A stretch of DNA of 64,000 nt, taken from positions 1,456,001 to 1,520,000 of the forward strand of contig NZ_CP061768.1 in the NCBI RefSeq assembly GCF_013624435.2, given 5' to 3'. This stretch comes from Nocardioides campestrisoli. GTDB taxonomy: Bacteria > Actinomycetota > Actinomycetes > Propionibacteriales > Nocardioidaceae. Below are positions 1 to 13,715 of the stretch, one piece after another (position 1 is the stretch's first letter; each line of letters opens with the position of its first letter). A program made the translations under genes and the position numbers. The notes below the pieces were generated by a model. The model saw nothing but the letters and a program-made list of their open reading frames with translations, had not been told where the DNA came from and made no database searches.

Positions 1-258
1 GAGCCGGACGCCGTCGTGGCACCCGTCGCCGCTCCGCCGGCCGACGAGCAGGCTCCCCGCGTGGTCACCCGTACCCGCCGCCGGGCCGCCTCACGGCCCG
101 CCGGCCCCCCGGAGACGTCCTCGGCCCCGTCCGTGGTCGCCGCGGACGCCACCGAGGCCTCTGGCACCCCCGGTGCCTCGCCGGAGGGCGAGGACGGGGC
201 CAACGACTCCCAGGTGGAGCACGTGCCGGTGAAGAAGAAGGGGGCACGCAAGCGCTGA
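1..258 (+). CDS. rne: Ribonuclease E/G, C-terminal end (partial)
   Basis: The frame is open from base 1 to the TGA at 256-258, so this is the tail of a gene that begins outside the window. The visible 85 residues are a disordered stretch rich in Pro, Ala, Glu and Arg, ending in a basic KKKGARKR tail. That composition, and the position directly upstream of rplU-rpmA-obgE, match the C-terminal extension of actinobacterial RNase E/G, the endonuclease of rRNA processing and mRNA decay. No catalytic domain is in view, so the call rests on gene order and tail composition. Confidence 0.7.
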   Translation, partial: EPDAVVAPVAAPPADEQAPRVVTRTRRRAASRPAGPPETSSAPSVVAADATEASGTPGASPEGEDGANDSQVEHVPVKKKGARKR

Positions 259-275
259 CCCCGACGAACGGGACG

Positions 276-307
276 CGGGACCAGCCGCGTTTTGCGTGCG
301 GGTCCCG
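276..307 (+). terminator. Hairpin after rne, overlapping the rplU promoter
   Basis: A 7-bp inverted repeat (CGGGACC at 276-282, GGTCCCG at 301-307) encloses a GC-rich loop. It lies 18 bases past the rne stop and has no T-tract. It could be a weak terminator or an attenuator, and it overlaps the -35 and spacer of the rplU promoter. Confidence 0.35.
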
Positions 308-320
308 TCGTCCGTAGTAT
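292..320 (+). promoter_or_regulatory. Housekeeping-sigma promoter for rplU-rpmA
   Basis: A -35 box TTGCGT (292-297) and a -10 box TAGTAT (315-320) are separated by exactly 17 bp. The predicted transcript begins near 327 and leaves a leader of about 140 nt before rplU, in which I recognise no known leader element. Confidence 0.65.
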
Positions 321-466
321 TGCCCCTCGGTGTGTCCCACACCTTCCCGCCAGCGCGCTCGACGTCGTGTCACCAAGAACGCGGCAAGCTGGATCATGCG
401 CGGCGGGCGCCCTGAGTTTGCAGTTGTTGATGGACTGTTCGAGTCCGACGAGGAGAGTGAGTCGCG

Positions 467-769
467 GTGTACGCGATCGTGCGGAGTGGCAGCAAGCAGC
501 AGAAGGTTGCTGTCGGCGATGTCATCGAGATCGACCAGGTCCAGACCGCCGTGGGCGAGTCCGTGGCGCTTCCCGTCGTGATGGTGGTGGACGGCGAGTC
601 CGTCACCGCCACCGGGCTGGACAAGGCCTCTGTGACCGTCGAGGTTCTCGGTGGCACCAAGGGCCCGAAGATCATCATCCAGAAGTACAAGAACAAGACC
701 GGCTACAAGAAGCGCCAGGGTCACCGCCAGAAGTACACCCAGGTCAAGGTCACCGACATCTCCGTCTGA
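467..769 (+). CDS. rplU: 50S ribosomal protein L21
   Basis: A 100-residue protein, normal length for L21, which binds 23S rRNA in the large subunit. It opens with the typical [14 protein letters not shown] and ends with the conserved basic segment [17 protein letters not shown]. The GTG start follows an AGGAG-like ribosome-binding site at about 450-455. It is co-transcribed with rpmA 43 bp downstream. Confidence 0.97.
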   Translation: MYAIVRSGSKQQKVAVGDVIEIDQVQTAVGESVALPVVMVVDGESVTATGLDKASVTVEVLGGTKGPKIIIQKYKNKTGYKKRQGHRQKYTQVKVTDISV

Positions 770-812
770 GCGGCTCCGCGCCACTCGCGATCCATCACGA
801 AGGACTGAACTC

Positions 813-1067
813 ATGGCACACAAGAAGGGTGCGGCCTCGACCAAGAACGGTCGCGACTCCAACGCACAGCGCCTCGGCGTCAAGCGCTACGGCGGCCAGG
901 CCGTCGGCGCCGGCGAGATCATCGTCCGCCAGCGCGGCACGCACTTCCACCCCGGCAGCGGCGTCGGCCGCGGTGGCGACGACACCCTGTTCGCCCTGGT
1001 GGCGGGCGCTGTCGAGTTCGGCACCAAGCGTGGCCGCAAGGTCGTCAACGTCGTTCCCGGCGAGTGA
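813..1067 (+). CDS. rpmA: 50S ribosomal protein L27
   Basis: An 84-residue L27 with the [17 protein letters not shown] start; the N-terminus of this family reaches the peptidyl-transferase centre. Also visible are the conserved [11 protein letters not shown] and [10 protein letters not shown] segments. The ATG is preceded by an AAGGA motif at about 800-804. There is no N-terminal extension needing cleavage, unlike the Firmicute type. It is the last gene before a hairpin terminator. Confidence 0.98.
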   Translation: MAHKKGAASTKNGRDSNAQRLGVKRYGGQAVGAGEIIVRQRGTHFHPGSGVGRGGDDTLFALVAGAVEFGTKRGRKVVNVVPGE

Positions 1068-1097
1068 CCTGACGCTTCGCGCAGCACATACTTCCTT

Positions 1098-1131
1098 CGA
1101 AGGGCGTCCCTAGACTTGGGGGCGCCCTTCG
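1098..1131 (+). terminator. rpmA terminator, with a possible obgE -10 box in its loop
   Basis: A perfect 9-bp stem (1098-1106 with 1123-1131) closes the rplU-rpmA unit and is followed by TGTTGTTCC. The loop contains TAGACT (1111-1116), a plausible -10 box for obgE, whose ATG is 43 nt further on. No convincing -35 is visible. Confidence 0.7.
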
Positions 1132-1159
1132 TGTTGTTCCACCCCCACTGAGGAGATCC

Positions 1160-2695
1160 ATGGCAGTCCCCACGTTCGTCGACCGCGTCACCCTGCACGT
1201 CAGCGCAGGTCGCGGCGGAAACGGCGTGGCGTCCGTGCACCGCGAGAAGTTCAAGCCGCTCGGCGGCCCCGACGGGGGCAACGGCGGTCCGGGCGGCTCG
1301 GTGATCCTGCGGGTCGACCCGCAGGTGACCACGCTGATCGAGTACCACCACAGCCCCAAGCGGAAGGCCGAGAACGGTGGCCACGGGGCCGGTGACCACA
1401 AGAACGGCGGTCACGGCAGCGACCTGGTCCTGCCCGTCCCGGACGGGACGGTCGTGACCGACGCCCAGGGCAACGTGCTCGGTGACCTGATCGGCGCGGG
1501 CAGCGAGATGGTGGTCGCCTCCGGCGGCCGCGGCGGTCTCGGCAACGCCTCGCTCGCCTCCTCCAAGCGCAAGGCCCCGGGCTTCGCGCTGCTCGGTGAG
1601 CCCGGCGACGAGCTGGAGATCCACCTGGAGCTCAAGGTGGTCGCCGACATCGGCCTGGTGGGCTACCCCAGCGCCGGCAAGTCCTCGCTGATCGCCGCGA
1701 TCTCCCGCGCCCGGCCCAAGATCGCGGACTACCCGTTCACCACCCTGGTGCCGAACCTGGGTGTGGTGCGAGCCGGTGACACCGTCTTCACCGTCGCCGA
1801 CGTCCCCGGGCTGATCGAGGGGGCGGCCGAGGGCCGAGGGCTCGGCCACGACTTCCTGCGGCACATCGAGCGGTGTGCCGCGCTCGTGCACGTGGTCGAC
1901 ACCGCCTCCATCGAGCCCGGCCGCAACCCGGTCGACGACCTCGAGGTGATGGAGTCCGAGCTTGCCCGGTACGGCGGCCTGGAGGATCGGCCGCGGCTGG
2001 TCGCGCTGAACAAGATCGACGTGCCCGACGGCGCGGAGATCGCCGACATGGTGATCGACGACCTCCGGGAGCGCGGCCTGCTCGTCTTCCCGATCTCGGC
2101 CGCCTCCGGCGAGGGGGTGCGCGAGCTGACCTTCGCGATGGCGGAGATCGTCGCCCGGACCCGGGCCGAGAAGCCCGAGGTGGAGGCGACCCGGATCGTG
2201 ATCCGTCCCCCTGCCGTCGGCGGCGGGGGCGACTTCGAGGTCACGCGGGACGGCGAGGGTTGGCGCGTGCGGGGCGCCAAGCCCGAGCGGTGGATCCGTC
2301 AGACCGACTTCAGCAACGACGAGGCGGTGGGCTTCCTCGCCGACCGGCTCAACCGGCTGGGTGTGGAGGACAAGCTCATCAAGCTCGGCGCCGAGGAGGG
2401 CGACACCGTGCTGATCGGTCACCCCGACAACTCGGTGGTCTTCGACTTCAAGCCCGAGATCCAGGCCGGTGCCGAGATGCTCGGACGTCGTGGCGAGGAC
2501 CAGCGGTTCGAGGAGTCGCGGCCGGCACGCCAGCGGCGTCGCGACATCGACGAGGCGATGGGGGAGCGGGCCGAGAACGAGACCCGCGCCGACGTGGCGC
2601 GGCGCCTCGACACGGGGCCGTCATTCGGACCGAGCTCGTACGAGATCGGGTCGCCGCAGGACCCCGACTGGGCTGAGGACGACCCCGAGGCATGA
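1160..2695 (+). CDS. obgE: Obg family GTPase ObgE/CgtA
   Basis: A 511-residue ribosome-associated GTPase involved in 50S maturation and stress control. The glycine-rich Obg fold occupies about residues 1-160. The G domain shows the P-loop GYPSAGKSS at 168-176 and NKID near 284. The actinobacterial C-terminal OCT domain is around 350-430. The last 80 residues are an acidic, low-complexity tail. The ATG follows GAGGAG at about 1150. It overlaps proB by 4 bp (ATGA), so the two are probably translationally coupled. Confidence 0.97.
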   Translation: MAVPTFVDRVTLHVSAGRGGNGVASVHREKFKPLGGPDGGNGGPGGSVILRVDPQVTTLIEYHHSPKRKAENGGHGAGDHKNGGHGSDLVLPVPDGTVVTDAQGNVLGDLIGAGSEMVVASGGRGGLGNASLASSKRKAPGFALLGEPGDELEIHLELKVVADIGLVGYPSAGKSSLIAAISRARPKIADYPFTTLVPNLGVVRAGDTVFTVADVPGLIEGAAEGRGLGHDFLRHIERCAALVHVVDTASIEPGRNPVDDLEVMESELARYGGLEDRPRLVALNKIDVPDGAEIADMVIDDLRERGLLVFPISAASGEGVRELTFAMAEIVARTRAEKPEVEATRIVIRPPAVGGGGDFEVTRDGEGWRVRGAKPERWIRQTDFSNDEAVGFLADRLNRLGVEDKLIKLGAEEGDTVLIGHPDNSVVFDFKPEIQAGAEMLGRRGEDQRFEESRPARQRRRDIDEAMGERAENETRADVARRLDTGPSFGPSSYEIGSPQDPDWAEDDPEA

Positions 2696-3828
2696 GCGAG
2701 CCCAGCGCCCGGCGGGAGGTCGTGCTGGAGGCCCGGCGGATCGTGGTCAAGGTCGGGTCCTCGTCGCTGACCAGTGCGGCCGGCGGCATCGATCCCGACC
2801 GGGTCGCTGAGCTGGTCGACGTCCTGGCGGCCGTCCGCGCCCGGGGCGCGGAGGTCGTGCTCGTCTCCTCCGGCGCGATCGCCGCGGGGCTCGCGCCGCT
2901 GGGCCTGGCCCGGCGGCCACGGGCCCTGGCGGCCCAGCAGGCCGCGGCCTCGGTGGGTCAGGGCCTGCTGGCCCATCACTACCAGCAGGAGTTCGCCCGG
3001 CACGGGATCGTCACCGGCCAGGTGCTGCTGACCGCCGAGGACGTCACCCGCCGGGTGCACTACCGCAACGCCTACCAGACGCTGGCCAAGCTGCTGGAGC
3101 TGGAGGCGCTGCCGGTCGTCAACGAGAACGACACGGTCGCCACCTCCGAGATCCGGTTCGGGGACAACGACCGCCTGGCGGCGCTGGTCGCGCACCTGGT
3201 CCACGCCGACCTGCTGGTGCTCCTCTCCGACGTCGACGGCCTCTACGACGGTCCGCCCAGCCTGGCGGGCACCCGGATGCTCAGCGACGTGCGCTCGGCG
3301 AAGGACCTCGAGGGCGTCCGGATCGGCAGTGCCGGCTCGGCCGGCGTCGGCACCGGGGGCATGGTGACGAAGGTGGAGGCGGCGCGGATCGCGACCGGGG
3401 CGGGCATCCCGGTGGTGCTGACCTCGGCCGACAACGCGGTCCAGGCTCTCGGGGGAGAGCCCGTGGGGACGCTCTTCCACGCCCGCGGCCGTCGCCGGCC
3501 CACCCGCCTGCTCTGGCTGGCCCACGCCTCCGAGCCCAAGGGGCGCCTGGCGCTTGACGCTGGCGCGGTGCGCGCCGTGGTCGAGCGGCGCGCCTCCCTA
3601 CTCGCAGCCGGGGTCACCGGGGTCACGGGCCGGTTCTCCGCCGGCGACCCGGTCGACCTGATCGATCCGGACGGACGCCCGGTCGCCCGGGGGCTGGTCA
3701 ACTTCGACTCCGAGGAGGTGCCGGCCCTGCTCGGCAAGTCCTCCCAGCAGCTCAAGCGCGAGCTCGGCGCCGGCTTCGAGCGCGAGGTGGTCCACCGCGA
3801 CGACCTGGTAATCCTCGACCAGCTCTGA
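2692..3828 (+). CDS. proB: Glutamate 5-kinase
   Basis: A 378-residue kinase that phosphorylates L-glutamate in the first step of proline synthesis. The N-terminal amino-acid-kinase fold shows [29 protein letters not shown] and [14 protein letters not shown]-terminal PUA domain spans roughly residues 285-365 ([14 protein letters not shown] and following). The length is normal for ProB with PUA. The start overlaps the obgE stop. The stop codon lies inside a 14-bp tandem repeat. proA is not adjacent. Confidence 0.96.
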   Translation: MSEPSARREVVLEARRIVVKVGSSSLTSAAGGIDPDRVAELVDVLAAVRARGAEVVLVSSGAIAAGLAPLGLARRPRALAAQQAAASVGQGLLAHHYQQEFARHGIVTGQVLLTAEDVTRRVHYRNAYQTLAKLLELEALPVVNENDTVATSEIRFGDNDRLAALVAHLVHADLLVLLSDVDGLYDGPPSLAGTRMLSDVRSAKDLEGVRIGSAGSAGVGTGGMVTKVEAARIATGAGIPVVLTSADNAVQALGGEPVGTLFHARGRRRPTRLLWLAHASEPKGRLALDAGAVRAVVERRASLLAAGVTGVTGRFSAGDPVDLIDPDGRPVARGLVNFDSEEVPALLGKSSQQLKRELGAGFEREVVHRDDLVILDQL

Positions 3829-3890
3829 GAGACCAGCTCTGAGAGACCGTCTCGGGGAGATCGGCTCTGAGAGACCGGCTCGGGGAGATC
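3821..3890 (+). repeat. Five 14-bp tandem repeats spanning the proB stop codon
   Basis: Five consecutive 14-bp units start at 3821, 3835, 3849, 3863 and 3877. Units 1 and 2 are identical (AGCTCTGAGAGACC), unit 4 differs by one base, and units 3 and 5 form a diverged CTCGGGGAG subtype. Unit 1 contains the real proB stop, and later units repeat TGA. Each unit has a palindromic core (CTCTGAGAG or CTC..GAG), so the RNA could form small hairpins and may serve as the 3' end of the obgE-proB transcript. Confidence 0.85.
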
Positions 3891-3928
3891 GGCCTCCCGA
3901 GGCTCCTGTGGCCAGTAGGTTGCCGAGT

Positions 3929-4918
3929 GTGCGTCGCCTCCTGCTCCCGCTCGGCGCTGCGGCGTGCCTGCTGGCGGGCGCGGGGCTGAGCACAGTGCGC
4001 CTGGTCCAGCCGGAGGTGGGGCTCGCGGTCCGCCTCGTCGCGCTCGCGCCCTGGGCGGTCCCGGCGTACCTGCTGGCCCTGCTGCTCCTGGTCTCGATGC
4101 TCCTGACCTCCCGGGCCCGGAGGCACCTGGCGCCGAGGCTGGCGCCCTGGGCGGCGCTCGCGGTCGCCGGGCTGGTGCTGCACGGGACCTGGCTGGCCCC
4201 GCTGTTCGTGGGCGCCGGCGAGCCCCCGGCCGACGCCGGTCCACGGCTGCGGGTGATGACCGCCAACCTGCTCAACGGCACTGCGGACGCCGAGGCGCTG
4301 GTGCGACTCGCCGAGGCGCAGGACGTCGACCTGCTCGCCGTCCAGGAGGTGACCCCGACCAGCCTGCTGCTGATGGAGGAGGCGGGGCTCAACGAGCAGC
4401 TGCCGTTCCACGCCGGGCAGGCGCTGTACGGGGTGGAGGGCACGATGCTCTACTCGCGCTTCCCCCTCAGCGGTGAGCGGGCGGTGCCCACCCGGTGGAC
4501 CTCGTTCGTGGTGGCTGCCCGGGTGGAGGGGACGAGGTTCCGCGTCCTGGTCACCCATCCGGAGTCCCCGATGGGGAACGCGGCGCAGTGGCGCGAGGAC
4601 CACCGAATGCTGCGCGAGACCGTCGGCGGCCGGCCGCCGGACCTGCTGATGGGCGACCTCAACGCCACGCCGGACCACCGCGAGCTCCGCGCGCTGCTGG
4701 ACGCCGGGCTGCGCGACGCCGCGGAACAGGCGGGCTCGGGGTGGCAGCCGACCTGGCCCTCGGCGGGCGAGGTGGGGCGGGGGCCCCTGTCGCTGCCGCC
4801 GGTGGTGACGATCGACCACGTCCTGGTGGGCGACGGGTGGACGGCGACCCGCACCCGGACCCTCGAGGTGCCCGGCACCGACCACGCGGCCCTGGTCGCG
4901 GAGGTCGTCGCGCCCTGA
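3929..4918 (+). CDS. Membrane-anchored endonuclease/exonuclease/phosphatase family protein
   Basis: A protein of about 329 residues. Hydrophobic segments fill roughly the first 95 residues, probably three membrane passes. An EEP-fold domain follows, with MTANLLNG, a catalytic-type VQEVTP, GDLNATPDH and the C-terminal TIDHVLV..DHAALVAEV pattern. These match the metal-binding Asn/Glu and Asp/His positions of DNase I-like hydrolases. The substrate is unknown. I chose GTG 3929 because TAGGTT (3916-3921) lies 7 nt upstream, a leaderless arrangement; an in-frame GTG at 3908 is possible. Confidence 0.8.
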   Translation: MRRLLLPLGAAACLLAGAGLSTVRLVQPEVGLAVRLVALAPWAVPAYLLALLLLVSMLLTSRARRHLAPRLAPWAALAVAGLVLHGTWLAPLFVGAGEPPADAGPRLRVMTANLLNGTADAEALVRLAEAQDVDLLAVQEVTPTSLLLMEEAGLNEQLPFHAGQALYGVEGTMLYSRFPLSGERAVPTRWTSFVVAARVEGTRFRVLVTHPESPMGNAAQWREDHRMLRETVGGRPPDLLMGDLNATPDHRELRALLDAGLRDAAEQAGSGWQPTWPSAGEVGRGPLSLPPVVTIDHVLVGDGWTATRTRTLEVPGTDHAALVAEVVAP

Positions 4919-5010
4919 GCGCGGCGTGACGGTGCGCGGGGGCGCTCCCGGGGTCCGTCCACACCGCCCGTGCCGGGCGCCCACCCGGAGCGCCGTAGGC
5001 TGAGAGCGAC

Positions 5011-6201
5011 ATGGACACCGCGACCCCTCCCTCGGTCTACCTCGACCACGCCGCCACCACGCCGATGCTCCCGGTGGCCGTGGAGGCGATGCGCACCCAC
5101 CTGGAGCAGGTCGGCAACGCCAGCTCGCTGCACGCCTCGGGGCGACGTGCCCGTCGGGTGGTGGAGGAGAGCCGCGAGCAGCTCGCCCAGTCGCTCGGCT
5201 GCCGTCCGGGCGAGGTGGTCTTCACCTCGGGCGGGACCGAGTCGGACAACCTGGCGCTCAAGGGCATCTACTGGGCCCGACGGGCGCAGGACCCCCGCCG
5301 GGTCCGCGTCCTGGCCACCGCGGTCGAGCACCACGCCGTCCTCGACCCGCTGCACTGGCTGGCGGTCGCCGAGGGCGCCAAGGTCGAGCTGCTCGAGGTG
5401 GACGCCACCGGGCGGCTCGACGTCGAGGTCTTCCGCCGGTGCCTGGAGCAGGACCCCGAGTCGGTCGCCCTGGTCTCGGTGATGTGGGCCAACAACGAGG
5501 TCGGCACGCTCCAGCCGATCGACGACGTGGTGGCGATCGCGGGGGAGCACGGGATCCCCGTGCACACCGACGCCGTCCAAGCGGTAGGGTCGGTCCCGGT
5601 CCACGTCGGCGACAGCGGTGTGGACGCCCTGACCTTCACCGGGCACAAGCTCGGCGGACCCTACGGAGTCGGTGCCCTGGTGGTACGCCGGGAGGTGCCG
5701 GTGACCGCGCTGCTGCACGGCGGCGGGCAGGAGCGGGACATCCGCAGCGGCACCCTGAACCCGCCCGGGATCGCGGCCCTGGCCGCCGCGGTCGAGGCCG
5801 CGGTCGCCAACCAGGAGGCGCACGCCGCGCGGCTCTCCGCGCTGCGCGACGACCTGGTCCGCCGGGTCCTCGAGGTGGTGCCGGACGCCCACCTGCACGG
5901 GGATCCCGTACGACGGCTGCCCGGCAACGCGCACCTGGGCTTCCCCGACTGCGAGGGCGACTCCCTGCTGATGCTGCTGGACGCCCAGGGGATCGAGTGC
6001 TCCACCGGATCCGCCTGCTCGGCCGGCGTGCCGCAGCCCTCGCACGTGCTGCTGGCGATGGGGTGCGACCCCGCGCAGGCCCGGCACTCGCTGCGCTTCT
6101 CGCTGGGCCACTCCAGCACCCCGGCCGACGTCGACGCGCTGGTCTCGGCGATCGGACCCGCGGTCGAGCGGGCCCGGCTGGCGCACCGAGGCACCCGGTG
6201 A
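5011..6201 (+). CDS. iscS: Cysteine desulfurase (IscS/NifS type)
   Basis: A 396-residue PLP enzyme that removes sulfur from cysteine as an enzyme-bound persulfide. Visible are the N-terminal YLDHAATTP, the PLP lysine in [11 protein letters not shown] (K213) and the sulfur-carrying cysteine in STGSACSAG (C336). It overlaps mnmA by 4 bp, so its likely job here is to supply sulfur for tRNA 2-thiouridine; it may also serve Fe-S assembly. TAGGCT (4996-5001) lies 9 nt before the ATG, suggesting a leaderless or very short-leader mRNA. Confidence 0.95.
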   Translation: MDTATPPSVYLDHAATTPMLPVAVEAMRTHLEQVGNASSLHASGRRARRVVEESREQLAQSLGCRPGEVVFTSGGTESDNLALKGIYWARRAQDPRRVRVLATAVEHHAVLDPLHWLAVAEGAKVELLEVDATGRLDVEVFRRCLEQDPESVALVSVMWANNEVGTLQPIDDVVAIAGEHGIPVHTDAVQAVGSVPVHVGDSGVDALTFTGHKLGGPYGVGALVVRREVPVTALLHGGGQERDIRSGTLNPPGIAALAAAVEAAVANQEAHAARLSALRDDLVRRVLEVVPDAHLHGDPVRRLPGNAHLGFPDCEGDSLLMLLDAQGIECSTGSACSAGVPQPSHVLLAMGCDPAQARHSLRFSLGHSSTPADVDALVSAIGPAVERARLAHRGTR

Positions 6202-7295
6202 GGGTCCTCGCGGCGATGTCCGGCGGGGTCGACTCCGCCGTCGCCGCTGCCCGTGCCGTCGACGCCGGCCACGACGTGACCGGCGTGCACCTGGCGCTCT
6301 CGCGCAACCCTGCGTCGTACCGCACGGGGGCCCGGGGCTGCTGCACCATCGAGGACAGCAACGACGCCCGGCGGGCCGCCGACGTCCTCGGGATCCCGTT
6401 CTACGTCTGGGACCTGTCCGACCGCTTCCACGCCGACGTCGTGGAGGACTTCATGGACGAGTACGCCGCCGGCCGTACGCCCAACCCGTGCCTGCGCTGC
6501 AACGAGAAGATCAAGTTCGCCGCCGTCCTCGACCGGGCCCTGGCCCTGGGCTTCGACGCGGTGGCGACCGGGCACTACGCCCAGCTGCGCACCGGGGAGG
6601 ACGGCCTGATCGAGATGCACCGGGCACTCGACCCGGGCAAGGACCAGTCCTACGTGCTCGGCGTGCTCACCCAGGAGCAGCTCGAGCACGCGCTGTTCCC
6701 CCTGGGCGACACCACCAAGCCTGACGTGCGCCGCGAGGCCGCCGAGCGAGGGCTGCTGGTCGCGGACAAGCCCGACAGCCATGACATCTGCTTCGTCGCC
6801 GACGGTGACAACGCCGGGTGGCTCAAGGAGAAGCTCGGTGACCGGGCGCCCAACACCGGCGGCCCGATCGTGGACGAGGAGACCGGGGAGGTCCTCGGCG
6901 AGCACGAGGGGACCGTCGCCTTCACCATCGGCCAGCGCAAGGGCCTGCGGATCGGTCGGCCCGCACCGGACGGCCGGCCGCGGTTCGTCCTCGACATCGA
7001 GCCGGTCTCCGGCACGGTCACCGTGGGCCCGCGGGACCGGCTCACCGTCCACCGCCTCCGCGGCAGCCGGCCACGGTGGTGCGGCACCGTGCCGTCGAGG
7101 CTCGAGGGCACCGTGCAGCTGCGCGCCCACGGCGGCGAGCACCGGGCCGTGGTCGAGGTCCACGACGACCAGGTGAGCATCGAGCTGCTCGACCCCGCCC
7201 AGGGGATCGCGCCGGGTCAGGCGGCCGTGATCTACCAGGGCACCCGGGTGGTCGGCTCGGCCACCATCGACGCGACCGAGAGGGCAGCCCGATGA
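6198..7295 (+). CDS. mnmA: tRNA-specific 2-thiouridylase MnmA
   Basis: A 365-residue enzyme that thiolates U34 of Lys, Glu and Gln tRNAs, using ATP and persulfide sulfur. The PP-loop [12 protein letters not shown] is at the N-terminus. The catalytic cysteines are in [12 protein letters not shown] (C98/C101) and [10 protein letters not shown] (C198). The GTG start overlaps the preceding desulfurase stop, and its own stop overlaps the next ATG, so three genes form one translationally coupled unit. Confidence 0.96.
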   Translation: MRVLAAMSGGVDSAVAAARAVDAGHDVTGVHLALSRNPASYRTGARGCCTIEDSNDARRAADVLGIPFYVWDLSDRFHADVVEDFMDEYAAGRTPNPCLRCNEKIKFAAVLDRALALGFDAVATGHYAQLRTGEDGLIEMHRALDPGKDQSYVLGVLTQEQLEHALFPLGDTTKPDVRREAAERGLLVADKPDSHDICFVADGDNAGWLKEKLGDRAPNTGGPIVDEETGEVLGEHEGTVAFTIGQRKGLRIGRPAPDGRPRFVLDIEPVSGTVTVGPRDRLTVHRLRGSRPRWCGTVPSRLEGTVQLRAHGGEHRAVVEVHDDQVSIELLDPAQGIAPGQAAVIYQGTRVVGSATIDATERAAR

Positions 7296-8302
7296 CCCGC
7301 GCGACCGGAGTCGGCTCGATGCCCGCACTCGTCTCCGCGGACCCCGCGCGCACCTACGCCGAGGCCGTGCGCACCGTGCTCGGCGAGCTGCCCGAGCTGC
7401 CGCACGTCCCCGAGCTCCCGGGCCGCGGGGCCGGCGCCGAGATGACCGGACGGACCCTGGCGGTCGTGGCCGGCCTCGGGGCGGACCTGCAGCCCGCCGG
7501 GTGGCGGCTCACCGACGCGGCCGGCGTGGACCACCGGCGGGCCCGCTCGCTGCTCGCCCAGGACCTCGACCAGGTCGAGGAGCAGACCCAGGGGTACGTG
7601 GGCCCCTTCAAGACCCAGGTCACCGGGCCGTGGACGCTGGCCGCCACGGTGGAGAAGCCGCGCGGCGACAAGGTGCTCTCCGACCACGGCGCCCGCCGCG
7701 ACCTGGCCCAGGCGCTGGCCGAAGGCGTCCGGGACCACGTGGCCGACCTGCGCCGACGGCTGCCCGGGGTGGACCGGCTGGTCGTCCAGGTCGACGAGCC
7801 GGCGCTGGCCGCGGTCCTGGCGGCCCGCGTGCCGACGGCCAGCGGCTTCGGCCGGCACCGGGTCGTGCACCCGCCCGAGGCGTCGGCCGCGCTCGAGTGG
7901 GTGCTCTCGGCGATCGCCGACTCGGGCGCCGAGCCCTGGGTGCACAGCTGTGCCGCCGGGACCCCGCTCGGGCTGCTGCGCGGGGCGGGGGCGCGCGGAC
8001 TGGCGGTCGACCTGGCCCAGCTCTCCGCGGAGGACCACGACGAGCTCGGCCAGGCCCTGGAGGCAGGGGAGACGGTGGCGCTCGGGGTGCTGCCCACCAC
8101 CGAGCCGGCCGACCCCGGCGACGACGCCCGTCTCGCCGAGCGCGTGCTCCGGTGGCTGGACATGCTGGGCTTCGACCCCGAGGAGGTCGGCGACCGGCTG
8201 GTGGTCAGCCCGGCCTGCGGGCTCGCCGGGAGCTCTGCGGACTGGGCCCGACGCGCGCTGACGCTCACCCGCGCGACCGCGCAGGCCCTGACCCACGGCT
8301 GA
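7292..8302 (+). CDS. MetE C-terminal-domain-like protein
   Basis: A 336-residue protein resembling only the C-terminal catalytic half of cobalamin-independent methionine synthase. It keeps TGVGSMP, TGPWTLA, a VQVDEPAL strand, and possible zinc ligands H218-x-C220 and C309. It lacks the N-terminal MetE half, so it is unlikely to be a standard methionine synthase. A homologue sits between mnmA and ligA in mycobacteria too, so the position is conserved while the reaction is unproven. It overlaps mnmA by 4 bp. Confidence 0.8.
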   Translation: MTRATGVGSMPALVSADPARTYAEAVRTVLGELPELPHVPELPGRGAGAEMTGRTLAVVAGLGADLQPAGWRLTDAAGVDHRRARSLLAQDLDQVEEQTQGYVGPFKTQVTGPWTLAATVEKPRGDKVLSDHGARRDLAQALAEGVRDHVADLRRRLPGVDRLVVQVDEPALAAVLAARVPTASGFGRHRVVHPPEASAALEWVLSAIADSGAEPWVHSCAAGTPLGLLRGAGARGLAVDLAQLSAEDHDELGQALEAGETVALGVLPTTEPADPGDDARLAERVLRWLDMLGFDPEEVGDRLVVSPACGLAGSSADWARRALTLTRATAQALTHG

Positions 8303-8324
8303 CCGCGCCGGGGCGCGCAGGCCC

Positions 8325-11745
<3,421 letters not shown>

Positions 11746-11871
11746 GCGGGCGTCCCCTTCCGGCGAGCGTTGAGGGAAGGCTACTCCGGGCGCGGTGACC
11801 GGCGGAGGCCGAAACCGGGCGTCCCCATAGGATGGGGAGCTGATGTCCCGCTCGTCTGGCAAAGGATGCTG

Positions 11872-12171
11872 ATGCCTGAAATCTCCCGCGACGAGGTCGC
11901 GCACCTGGCCGTCCTGGCCCGGATCGACCTCTCGGACGCCGAGCTCGACCACCTGGCTCCGCAGCTGAGCGTGATCCTGGAGTCGGTCGCCTCGATCAAC
12001 GAGGTGGCGAGCGCCGACGTGCCGCCGACCTCGCACCCGCTGCCCCTGACCAACGTGTTCCGCGACGACGTCGTCGTGCCGGGCCTCAGCGCCGAGCAGG
12101 CGCTCGCCGGGGCGCCGGAGTCCGAGCAGCAGCGGTTCTCCGTGCCGCGGATCCTGGGAGACGAGCAGTGA
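11872..12171 (+). CDS. gatC: Asp/Glu-tRNA amidotransferase subunit C
   Basis: A 99-residue GatC, the small stabilising subunit of the enzyme that amidates Glu-tRNA(Gln) and Asp-tRNA(Asn). It starts [25 protein letters not shown] and shows the conserved [14 protein letters not shown] segment. ATG 11872 has AAAGGA 6 nt upstream; an in-frame ATG at 11866 overlaps that site. TAGGAT (11828-11833) is a possible -10 box. The stop overlaps gatA. Confidence 0.95.
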   Translation: MPEISRDEVAHLAVLARIDLSDAELDHLAPQLSVILESVASINEVASADVPPTSHPLPLTNVFRDDVVVPGLSAEQALAGAPESEQQRFSVPRILGDEQ

Positions 12172-13715
12172 GCGAGCAGACGATGGACTGGACCCGACAG
12201 ACCGCCGCCCGGATGGCCGACGCGCTGGCCGCCGGCGAGGTGACCAGCGTGGAGCTGACCCGCGCGCACCTGGACCGGATCGCCGAGGTCGACGGAGACC
12301 GGGACGCGGGCGTGCACGCCTTCCTGCACGTGGACGCCGAGGGCGCGCTCGCGCAGGCCGAGGCCTCCGACGAGCGCCGACGGGCCGGCGCGCCGCTGAG
12401 CGACCTGGACGGCGTCCCGATCGCCGTCAAGGACGTGCTGACCACCGAGGGGCTGCCGACCACCTGCGGGTCGAAGATCCTCGAGGGCTGGATCCCGCCG
12501 TACGACGCCACCGTGGTCCGCAGGCTCCGCGAGGCGGGGCTGCCGATCCTGGGCAAGACCAACATGGACGAGTTCGCGATGGGCTCCTCCACCGAGCACT
12601 CCGCCTACGGCCCGACCCGCAACCCGTGGGACCTGGACCGGATCCCCGGCGGCTCCGGCGGCGGTTCGGCCGCGGCCGTCGCGGCCTTCGAGGCGCCGCT
12701 GGCGCTCGGCACCGACACCGGCGGCTCGATCCGCCAGCCCGGCGCGGTCACCGGCACGGTCGGGGTCAAGCCGACCTACGGCGGGGTCTCCCGCTACGGC
12801 TTGGTGGCCCTGGCCAACTCCCTGGACCAGGTCGGCCCGGTCACCCGGACGGTGCTCGACTCCGCCCTGCTGCACGAGGTGATCGGCGGGCACGACCCGC
12901 TCGACAGCACCTCGGTGCCCCATGAGCTGCCGTCGTTCGTGGCCGCCGCCCGTGAGGGGGCGACCAAGGACCTGACCGGCCTCAAGGTCGGCGTGATCAC
13001 CGAGCTGCGCGGCGAGGGCTGGCAGCCGGGCGTGATGGCCCGGTTCGACGAGACGGTGCAGCAGATGGTCGCCGCCGGCGCCGAGGTGGTCGAGGTCTCG
13101 TGCCCGAGCTTCGTGCACGCGCTGGCCGCCTACTACCTGATCCTGCCCGCCGAGGCGTCGAGCAACCTGGCGAAGTTCGACGCCATGCGCTACGGCCTGC
13201 GGGTCCTGCCCGAGGGCATCGACGCGCCGAGCGCCGAGGAGGTCATGCGGGCCACCCGCGACGCCGGCTTCGGCGACGAGGTCAAGCGCCGGATCATCCT
13301 GGGCACCTACGCGCTGTCCAGCGGCTACTACGACGCCTACTACGGCCAGGCGCAGAAGGTCCGCACGCTGATCTCGCGCGACTTCGAGGCGGCGTTCGAG
13401 CAGGTCGACGTGCTGGTCAGCCCGACCGCCCCCACCACGGCGTTCAAGCTGGGGGAGAAGCTCGACGACCCGCTGGCGATGTACCTCAACGACCTCGCCA
13501 CCATCCCGGCCAACCTGGCCGGGGTCCCGGGCATCTCGGTGCCGTGCGGCCTCGCCGAGGAGGACGACCTGCCGGTCGGCTTCCAGGTGCTGGCGCCCGC
13601 CCTGGCCGACGACCGGCTCTACCGGGTCGGCGCCGCCGTCGAGGCACTGCTGGAGGAGACGTGGGGTGGTGCGATCCTCGACCGCGCCCCCGAGCTGAAG
13701 GGAGCCTCGCTGTGA
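12168..13715 (+). CDS. gatA: Asp/Glu-tRNA amidotransferase subunit A
   Basis: A 515-residue amidase that releases ammonia from glutamine for the GatB site. The Ser-cisSer-Lys triad is intact: K88 in AVKDV, S163 in GGSGGGSAA and nucleophile S187 in TGGSIRQPG, with the family's exact spacing (99 and 24 residues). The GTG start overlaps gatC, and the TGA overlaps the gatB GTG. The strict CAB coupling suggests stoichiometric production. Confidence 0.97.
   Translation: MSEQTMDWTRQTAARMADALAAGEVTSVELTRAHLDRIAEVDGDRDAGVHAFLHVDAEGALAQAEASDERRRAGAPLSDLDGVPIAVKDVLTTEGLPTTCGSKILEGWIPPYDATVVRRLREAGLPILGKTNMDEFAMGSSTEHSAYGPTRNPWDLDRIPGGSGGGSAAAVAAFEAPLALGTDTGGSIRQPGAVTGTVGVKPTYGGVSRYGLVALANSLDQVGPVTRTVLDSALLHEVIGGHDPLDSTSVPHELPSFVAAAREGATKDLTGLKVGVITELRGEGWQPGVMARFDETVQQMVAAGAEVVEVSCPSFVHALAAYYLILPAEASSNLAKFDAMRYGLRVLPEGIDAPSAEEVMRATRDAGFGDEVKRRIILGTYALSSGYYDAYYGQAQKVRTLISRDFEAAFEQVDVLVSPTAPTTAFKLGEKLDDPLAMYLNDLATIPANLAGVPGISVPCGLAEEDDLPVGFQVLAPALADDRLYRVGAAVEALLEETWGGAILDRAPELKGASL

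Noticed and set aside
65..883. Minus-strand frame across rplU and rpmA
   Set aside because: It contradicts two certain ribosomal-protein genes on the plus strand.
3821..3890. CRISPR array
   Set aside because: The 14-bp units are contiguous, with no spacers and no cas genes nearby.
7292..8302. Calling this gene metE
   Set aside because: It is less than half the length of MetE and lacks the N-terminal domain, although the zinc-ligand pattern is present.
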